Shown piece after piece: positions 59,512 through 64,000 of a stretch of DNA of 64,000 nt. The notes under the pieces were generated by a model, which worked only from the letters and a program-made list of their open reading frames with translations, was not told the origin of the DNA and searched no databases. The first letter of the stretch is position 1, and each line of letters opens with the position of its first letter. The position numbers were made by a program, and so were the translations under genes. This DNA comes from DASQHW01 sp038238245 (GTDB lineage: Bacteria; Actinomycetota; Acidimicrobiia; IMCC26256; PALSA-610): positions 1 to 64,000 of the forward strand of contig JBBRXX010000023.1 of the NCBI GenBank assembly GCA_038238245.1, given 5' to 3'.

Positions 59512-59744
59512 AGCGGCATTCAACCGACATGCTGGCGTTGCTCTTCGGCCTCGCCTTCGGCGCAACCGGCGCCGTGTTCCTGGTACACGAAGCGACCGGC
59601 CGTGCAGTCGACCCCGCGTGGGTCAGCGCGATCGGCTTCGTGGTGCTGGGATGCATCGCGCTCGCGGCCACGCTGCTGCGCCGGCCGCTCGCGCCGGAAA
59701 TCGACGTCGACGTCGATTCCGAGCCCGGGGTCGAGCAGTCGTGA
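59508..59744 (+). CDS. Small two-helix membrane protein
   Basis: A 78-residue protein with two hydrophobic segments (about 8-26 and 38-57) and an acidic end (EIDVDVDSEPGVEQS). The ATG overlaps the stop of the PspC-domain gene (ATGA), so it is translated with it. Small membrane proteins beside PspC genes are common, but this one has no recognised function. Confidence 0.75.
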   Translation: MKRHSTDMLALLFGLAFGATGAVFLVHEATGRAVDPAWVSAIGFVVLGCIALAATLLRRPLAPEIDVDVDSEPGVEQS

Positions 59745-60049
59745 CGGGGACGAGCACCTACGTGTGCACCGGCGACAAGATGCTCCAGTTCCCCGACGTG
59801 ACGGCGGCCGTCGACGCCGCCCTCGAGCTCGCTGCGGCGCACACGCGCGTCGGTGTCGACATCGACCCCGAAGGCGCCCGTCGGGCGTGGGCGCGCGCGC
59901 TGCCCGGCATGGTGTGCTGCCCGCGCACCGGACCGTTCGGCGGGGTGGAGTGCTACCCGCTCACCGCAACGACCGCGCTCGTCACGACGACGGGTCGCCC
60001 AGCGGCAGCTCGTCGCGGGCACCCGTTGCACGAATCTTGCGCTCGATGA
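59741..60049 (+). CDS. Hypothetical protein, cysteine-containing
   Basis: A possible 102-residue protein from GTG 59741, which overlaps the stop of the small membrane protein (GTGA). The sequence (VTGTSTYVCTGDKMLQFPD, VCCPRTGPFGGVECYP) shows good third-position G+C up to about residue 86. Its end overlaps proS, on the other strand, by 68 bases, so its last part may be antisense to a real gene. I recognise no family. It may be a genuine small gene or a chance frame. Confidence 0.45.
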   Translation: MTGTSTYVCTGDKMLQFPDVTAAVDAALELAAAHTRVGVDIDPEGARRAWARALPGMVCCPRTGPFGGVECYPLTATTALVTTTGRPAAARRGHPLHESCAR

Positions 60050-61673
60050 CACCGCGCGCCACACCCTTGGCGCCGACGATCATCTGCACGGGCACGCCGA
60101 GCAGGTCGGCGTCCGCGAACTTCACGCCCGGGCTCACGTCGCGATCGTCGTAGAGCACGTCGCGACCCGCGGTCCGCAACGCGTGATACACGCGGTCGGC
60201 CTCCGCGATCACCGCCGGCGCCTTTTCGCCGCGGCCCGGCACAACGATCAAATGCACGTCGTAGGGCGCGACCACCGCCGGCCACGACAGCCCGTGCTCG
60301 TCGTGGTTCTCCTCCGCGATGGCCGCGACCGTGCGCGTGATGCCGAGGCCGTAGCAGCCCATCACCATCGGATGTTGTGCACCGTGCTCGTCGGTGTAAC
60401 GGGCGTCGAGCACCTCGCTGTACTTCGTCCCGAGCTGGAACACGTGGCCGACCTCGATCCCGCGGTCGACGGAGAGCTCGTGACCGCACTTCGGGCAGCG
60501 GTCGCCGGTGACGATCGTCACGATGTCGGCCCACACATCGACATCGAAGTCGCGCCCGAGCACCACATCGCGCGCGTGATGGTCGACCCGGTTCGCGCCC
60601 GCGACCCATCCGTGCGCCGCACGCACCGACGGATCGGCCACCACGAGGTCCGTACCGGGGAAGTGCGGGCCGATGTAGCCCTTGGGGAGCTCCGGATGCG
60701 CGTCGAAGTCCTCGTCACCGAACAGCCGGACGTGTCGCGGCGCGAGCGCCGCCTCCACCGCGTAAACGTTGACTTCGCGATCGCCGGGGACGAGGGCGAG
60801 CCCGAGCTTGCCGTCGGCGTCGAACACGATCGATTTCAGCAGGACCGAGGGCTCGAGATGCAGGAACTCGGCAACGCCGGCGATGCCGGGCAGGTCGGGC
60901 GTGTGCACTTCGGTCATCGGTGGCGCGTCCGCGGCCGGGACCTCCGTGTGATGCCAGGAATGCTCGCGCCGCGCGGCTTCGACGTTCGCCGCGTAGTCAC
61001 AGTTCTTGCACCATACGAAGTCGTCTTCACCGACTGCGGCGACCGCCATGAACTCGCGGCTTCCCGAGCCGCCCATCTCGCCCGACTGCGCCTCGACCGC
61101 GCGGAAGGTCAGCCCACACCGCTCGAAGACCCGGCAGTACGCGTCGTACATCGCGCGGTAGCTCTGCTCGAGCCCGTCGAGATCGAGGTCGAACGAGTAC
61201 GCGTCCTTCATCAGGAACTCGCGCCCGCGCAGCAGGCCGAACCGCGGTCGCAGCTCGTCGCGATACTTCCAGTTGATCTGATAGAGGTTGACCGGCAGGT
61301 CGCGGTACGAGCCGTACTCCTGCGCGACGAGGGTCGTGATCACTTCTTCGGCCGTCGGCGACAGGCAGAAGCCCGTCTCCTTGCGATCCTCCAGCCGGAA
61401 CATCAGCGGCCCGTACGCCTTGTCGCGGCCGGTCCGCGCCCACAGCTCGAGTGGCTGGATGATCGGGAGCAGCAGCTCCTGCGCGCCCGCCTCGTCCATC
61501 TCCTCCCGGACGATCTGTTCGAGCTTGCGCAGGACGCGATAGCCGAGCGGGAGCCAGGCGTAGATGCCCGCCGCGACCCTCCGTATGTATCCCGCCCTCA
61601 CGAGCAGCCGGTGGCTGTCCACCTCGGCGTCGGCGGGGTCGTCGCGCAGTGTGCGCAGGAACAGCGCGCTCAT
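59982..61673 (-). CDS. proS: Prolyl-tRNA synthetase, bacterial (ProS1) type
   Basis: Charges tRNA-Pro. 563 residues. Class II motifs are AGIYAWLPLGYRVLRKLEQIVREEM, YRDELRPRFGLLRGREFLMKDAYSFD and GCYGLGITRTVAAI. The INS editing domain (about 220-390) is present between motifs 2 and 3, as in bacterial-type enzymes, and contains DHHARDVVLG. The start is ATG 61673 or the GTG two codons earlier. It is the last minus-strand gene before the divergent sulfite reductase. Confidence 0.94.
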   Translation of the reverse strand: MSALFLRTLRDDPADAEVDSHRLLVRAGYIRRVAAGIYAWLPLGYRVLRKLEQIVREEMDEAGAQELLLPIIQPLELWARTGRDKAYGPLMFRLEDRKETGFCLSPTAEEVITTLVAQEYGSYRDLPVNLYQINWKYRDELRPRFGLLRGREFLMKDAYSFDLDLDGLEQSYRAMYDAYCRVFERCGLTFRAVEAQSGEMGGSGSREFMAVAAVGEDDFVWCKNCDYAANVEAARREHSWHHTEVPAADAPPMTEVHTPDLPGIAGVAEFLHLEPSVLLKSIVFDADGKLGLALVPGDREVNVYAVEAALAPRHVRLFGDEDFDAHPELPKGYIGPHFPGTDLVVADPSVRAAHGWVAGANRVDHHARDVVLGRDFDVDVWADIVTIVTGDRCPKCGHELSVDRGIEVGHVFQLGTKYSEVLDARYTDEHGAQHPMVMGCYGLGITRTVAAIAEENHDEHGLSWPAVVAPYDVHLIVVPGRGEKAPAVIAEADRVYHALRTAGRDVLYDDRDVSPGVKFADADLLGVPVQMIVGAKGVARGVIERKIRATGARDELPLGDPSS

Positions 61674-61679
61674 CCTCAC

Positions 61680-61995
61680 GAAAACGGAGGCTATTCGCCG
61701 CCATCGGGCATCCCGGGCGATCGGGCGGCCGGGCGGCCGCCGGCTTGTTCACTGAATCGGTGGACATTCCACCCGGTTGGTCGGAAATATTCCTGACCTC
61801 TGCGCTGGTATTTGGGACGCCACGCGACGTATACTGGCCGGGTGATTTTGGCGCGCGGCGCGGCGAGCATCTCGATGGGGCGGACCCCCCATGAGATGCA
61901 CGACGAGCTCAGTCGTGCCGGCACGCGCTGACGGCCCGGCCTCCCGCCCTCCGTCCGTTTCCCCGCACTCCGCCCCCGCGACAGGGAGCCGCCGT
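61680..61995 (+). promoter_or_regulatory. Promoter and structured leader of the sulfite/nitrite reductase operon
   Basis: A 316-bp region without a convincing gene, between divergent proS and the reductase. A -10 element TATACT is at 61830-61835; no good -35. The resulting leader is about 155 nt. It contains a strong hairpin (61867-61899; GCATCTC and ATGGGG arms paired with CCCCAT and GAGATGC), then ACGAC/GTCGT around GAGCTCA (61899-61915), then a pyrimidine-rich stretch (61935-61985). A regulatory RNA is possible; it does not match any riboswitch I know. Confidence 0.5.
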
Positions 61996-63786
61996 ATGGC
62001 GATCGACGTCCGCGACCTGGCGACCCGGCCTCTCGAACCGGTCATCGCCGACGAGCTCGACATCTACGAACGGACCACCGCCGAGTACCTCGACGGACGC
62101 GTCGACGAGGACACGTTCAGGGTGTTCCGCCTCAACCACGGCGTCTACGGCCAGCGCCAGGGCGGCCGCAACCAGATGCTGCGCGTCAAGATCCCGCACG
62201 GCCGCGTCACCCCGGAACAGCTCGACACGTTCGCGTACATCTCCGAGACGTACTCCCGCGGATGGGGTCACCTCACGACCCGCCAGAACGTGCAGTTCCA
62301 CTTCATCCAGCTCGAGCAGACGCCCGAGATCCTGCGCCTGATGGCGTCGGTCGGTCTGACGTCGCGCGAAGCGTGCGGCGACACGGTCCGCAACGTCATG
62401 GGTTGCCACCTGGCCGGCGCGTGCCCCCAGGAAGTGCTCGACATCACGCCGTGGGCGCAAGCCACCACCGACTTCCTGCTGCGCCACCCGTACGGCCAGC
62501 GGCTGCCGCGCAAGTTCAAGATCAACTTCTCCGGCTGCGCGACCGACTGCGGCCAGGCGATGTTCAACGACATCGGCGTCGTCGCTTCGACGCGCACGTT
62601 GCCCGACGGCGCGACCGAAGCCGGCTTCCGGGTGTTCATCGCCGGTGGCCTCGGCGCCAACCCGCACCCTGCGCAGGCGCTCGAGGACTTCACGCCCCGC
62701 GAGGAGCTGATGCCGACGATCTACGCGTGCCTCCGGACGTTCGACCACTACGGCAACCGCGACAACAAGATCCGCGCCCGCATGAAGTGGCTCGTCGACA
62801 CTATGGGGATGGAGGAGCTGCGCGAGCGCATCTTCAAGGAGCGCAAATTCCTGCGCGGCGCGCGCGACTGGCCCGGCGGCATCCCCGACATCGTGCGCGA
62901 GCGCGGCGACGAGCCGGCCGGCGGCACTCCCGAGGCCACCAAGGTCGGGCAGGCGTTCGCACCGGTGAAGCTGCTTGCGAGCGATCCGTTCGAACGGTGG
63001 GTCGAGTGCAACGTCGTGCGCGGCGTCGCGCGCGGCACGATCAGCGCGGTGGCGTACTCCCGCCTCGGCGACATCACCGCCGACCAGTTCCGCGCGCTCG
63101 CCGACATCCAGCGCGACTTCGGGCTCGACATCCGCATCACGAACCGCCAGAACCTCGCATTGCGCGACCTCGCCGAGGCCGACCTGCGCGGGCTGTACGA
63201 CCGTCTCAACGACATCGGCATGGCCGAAGCCGGCGCCGAGCTCGCCCGCGACGTCGTGAGCTGCCCCGGCGCCGACACGTGCAACCTCGCGGTCACGCAG
63301 TCGCGCGGGCTTGCCGACGCGATCGGCGACGCGCTCGAGAACGAGGGCCTGGCGGAGGTCCCGGGCGTGCGCGTGAACATCTCCGGCTGCACGAACAGTT
63401 GCGGGCAGCACCACGTGAGCGACATCGGGTTCTTCGGGCTCGAGCGTCGTGCGCACGGCCGCGCGGCTCCGGGCTACCAGATGCTGCTCGGCGGTCACCT
63501 CGGCGAGACGCAGGTCGAGTTCGGTGACAAGGCGTTGAAGGTGCCGGCGAAGAGCGCGCCCGAGGCAGTCGTGCGCGTCGTCCGCCGGTTCAACGACGAG
63601 CGCCAGGCCGGCGAGTCGTTCGCGACGTGGCTGTCCCGCTCCGGCGGGGCGAAGGGTGTCGGCGACTCGCTGACGGAGCTCGACTCCTTCCCTCCGCCCG
63701 ATGTCGGCCCCGAGTTCTACGTCGACTACGACGAGACCGGCCCGTACGTCGCGGACGTCGGCGACGGGGAGTGCGCGGCCACATGA
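61996..63786 (+). CDS. Ferredoxin-type sulfite/nitrite reductase
   Basis: A 596-residue siroheme and [4Fe-4S] reductase with two repeated ferredoxin-like and alpha/beta halves. Substrate and cluster motifs: GWGHLTTRQNVQFHF, VMGCHLAGACPQEVLD, INFSGCATDCGQAMFND, and in the second half SCPGADTCNLAVTQSRGLA and ISGCTNSCGQHHVSDIGFFG. The family contains both nitrite and sulfite reductases. The coupled cysH gene downstream makes sulfite reduction (Sir) the better reading. ATG 61996 has GGGAG seven bases before it. A structured leader precedes it. Confidence 0.9.
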   Translation: MAIDVRDLATRPLEPVIADELDIYERTTAEYLDGRVDEDTFRVFRLNHGVYGQRQGGRNQMLRVKIPHGRVTPEQLDTFAYISETYSRGWGHLTTRQNVQFHFIQLEQTPEILRLMASVGLTSREACGDTVRNVMGCHLAGACPQEVLDITPWAQATTDFLLRHPYGQRLPRKFKINFSGCATDCGQAMFNDIGVVASTRTLPDGATEAGFRVFIAGGLGANPHPAQALEDFTPREELMPTIYACLRTFDHYGNRDNKIRARMKWLVDTMGMEELRERIFKERKFLRGARDWPGGIPDIVRERGDEPAGGTPEATKVGQAFAPVKLLASDPFERWVECNVVRGVARGTISAVAYSRLGDITADQFRALADIQRDFGLDIRITNRQNLALRDLAEADLRGLYDRLNDIGMAEAGAELARDVVSCPGADTCNLAVTQSRGLADAIGDALENEGLAEVPGVRVNISGCTNSCGQHHVSDIGFFGLERRAHGRAAPGYQMLLGGHLGETQVEFGDKALKVPAKSAPEAVVRVVRRFNDERQAGESFATWLSRSGGAKGVGDSLTELDSFPPPDVGPEFYVDYDETGPYVADVGDGECAAT

Positions 63787-64000
63787 ATATTTTGGATTCG
63801 ACCAGGGTCGGCCGTCCGCTGGTCGACATCGATCTCGGCGAGCTTGCCGCGGTCTCAGCGGAGCTCGAGCACAAGCCCGCGTCCGCCGCGATCAGGTGGG
63901 CGTGGGAGCGGTTCGGGACCGGTGTCGTGCTCGCTGCCTCGTTCCAGGACTGTGTCATCATCGACGTCGCGTCGAAGGTCGCGCCCGACATCGAGGTCGT
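63783..64000 (+). CDS. cysH: Phosphoadenylyl/adenylyl-sulfate reductase, partial
   Basis: The first 72 residues of a CysH-like protein, cut by the right edge. It reads MNILDSTRVGRPLVDIDLGE, then AAIRWAWERFGTGVVLAASFQDCVIIDVASKV, where SFQD matches the family's PP-loop (SGKD/SFQ) segment. The ATG overlaps the reductase stop (ATGA). CysH makes sulfite from (P)APS, which the preceding enzyme would reduce to sulfide, giving assimilatory sulfate reduction in one operon. Whether APS or PAPS is used cannot be seen, since the C-terminal cysteines lie outside. Confidence 0.85.
   Translation, partial: MNILDSTRVGRPLVDIDLGELAAVSAELEHKPASAAIRWAWERFGTGVVLAASFQDCVIIDVASKVAPDIEV

Noticed and set aside
61891..61926. 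Small upstream frames before the sulfite reductase as a cysteine attenuator peptide
   Set aside because: Neither frame has a run of cysteine codons (one Cys at most), and neither has a ribosome-binding site.
1..64000. tRNA, rRNA, CRISPR arrays, transposases or phage genes
   Set aside because: Intergenic gaps were read for cloverleaf, spacer-repeat and terminal-repeat patterns and the frames for transposase or integrase motifs; none was found.

Overview
The window is high-GC bacterial DNA with tightly packed, often overlapping genes (ATGA, GTGA and TGATG junctions) and many GTG or TTG starts. The gene content and order point to an actinobacterium. An Acidimicrobiia-like lineage is my best guess, but no taxonomic marker was searched. 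Supporting signs are actinobacterial SOS boxes (CGAAC-N4-GTTCG) in front of lexA and recA, the lexA/LysM/nrdR/nrdJ arrangement, LigC-type ATP ligase, PspC-domain sensor proteins and a ZTP riboswitch before glyA.

Most of the window follows a gene order familiar from actinobacterial chromosomes, with accessory blocks set into it. Left to right: (1) 1-4.8 kb, a B12-dependent ribonucleotide reductase (nrdJ, cut by the left edge) interrupted by a 145-residue mini-intein, with nrdR, a LysM protein and divergent lexA. (2) 4.8-13.4 kb, a minus-strand run recA-miaB-miaA-dapF-hflX-dapC-dapD-dapE joining DNA repair, tRNA modification and lysine/peptidoglycan precursor synthesis. (3) 13.5-19.3 kb, riboswitch-controlled glyA facing thpR, a VOC protein, cinA, pgsA and rimO. 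(4) 19.4-22.0 kb, an accessory insert with a zinc-ribbon protein, an ECF-like sigma factor coupled to a membrane-anchored propeller protein, and a small membrane protein. (5) 22-27 kb, ftsK, an SDR oxidoreductase and RNase J. (6) 27-38.4 kb, an accessory block with a fatty-acid desaturase, an AurF-like diiron protein, two related TetR regulators, bioAFD and a complete LIV-type ABC importer (livGFHMK). (7) 38.4-55 kb, the translation and RNA-metabolism segment: dapB, an acyl-CoA dehydrogenase, M16 protease, pnp, rpsO, ribF, truB, nrnA, rbfA, ylxP, a permease, infB, nusA and rimP. (8) 55-60 kb, an ATP-dependent ligase and a PspC-type two-component system with divergent PspC-domain membrane proteins. 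(9) 60-64 kb, proS, and a sulfite/nitrite reductase with a structured leader followed by cysH, cut by the right edge.

Regulation visible in the DNA includes SOS boxes, an NrdR box, a ZTP riboswitch, three TetR-type palindromes, a terminator inside the rimP-nusA-infB leader, hairpins before pnp and the sulfite reductase, and terminator hairpins lacking U-tracts at convergent gene ends. Two kinds of dispersed repeat occur twice each: a roughly 70-bp element and a 37-bp hairpin.

No tRNA, rRNA, CRISPR array, transposase or phage gene was seen. The least expected items are the nrdJ mini-intein, the dispersed repeats, a DapF whose first catalytic cysteine is serine, the sigma/propeller pair, and the leader structures of rimP and the sulfite reductase.
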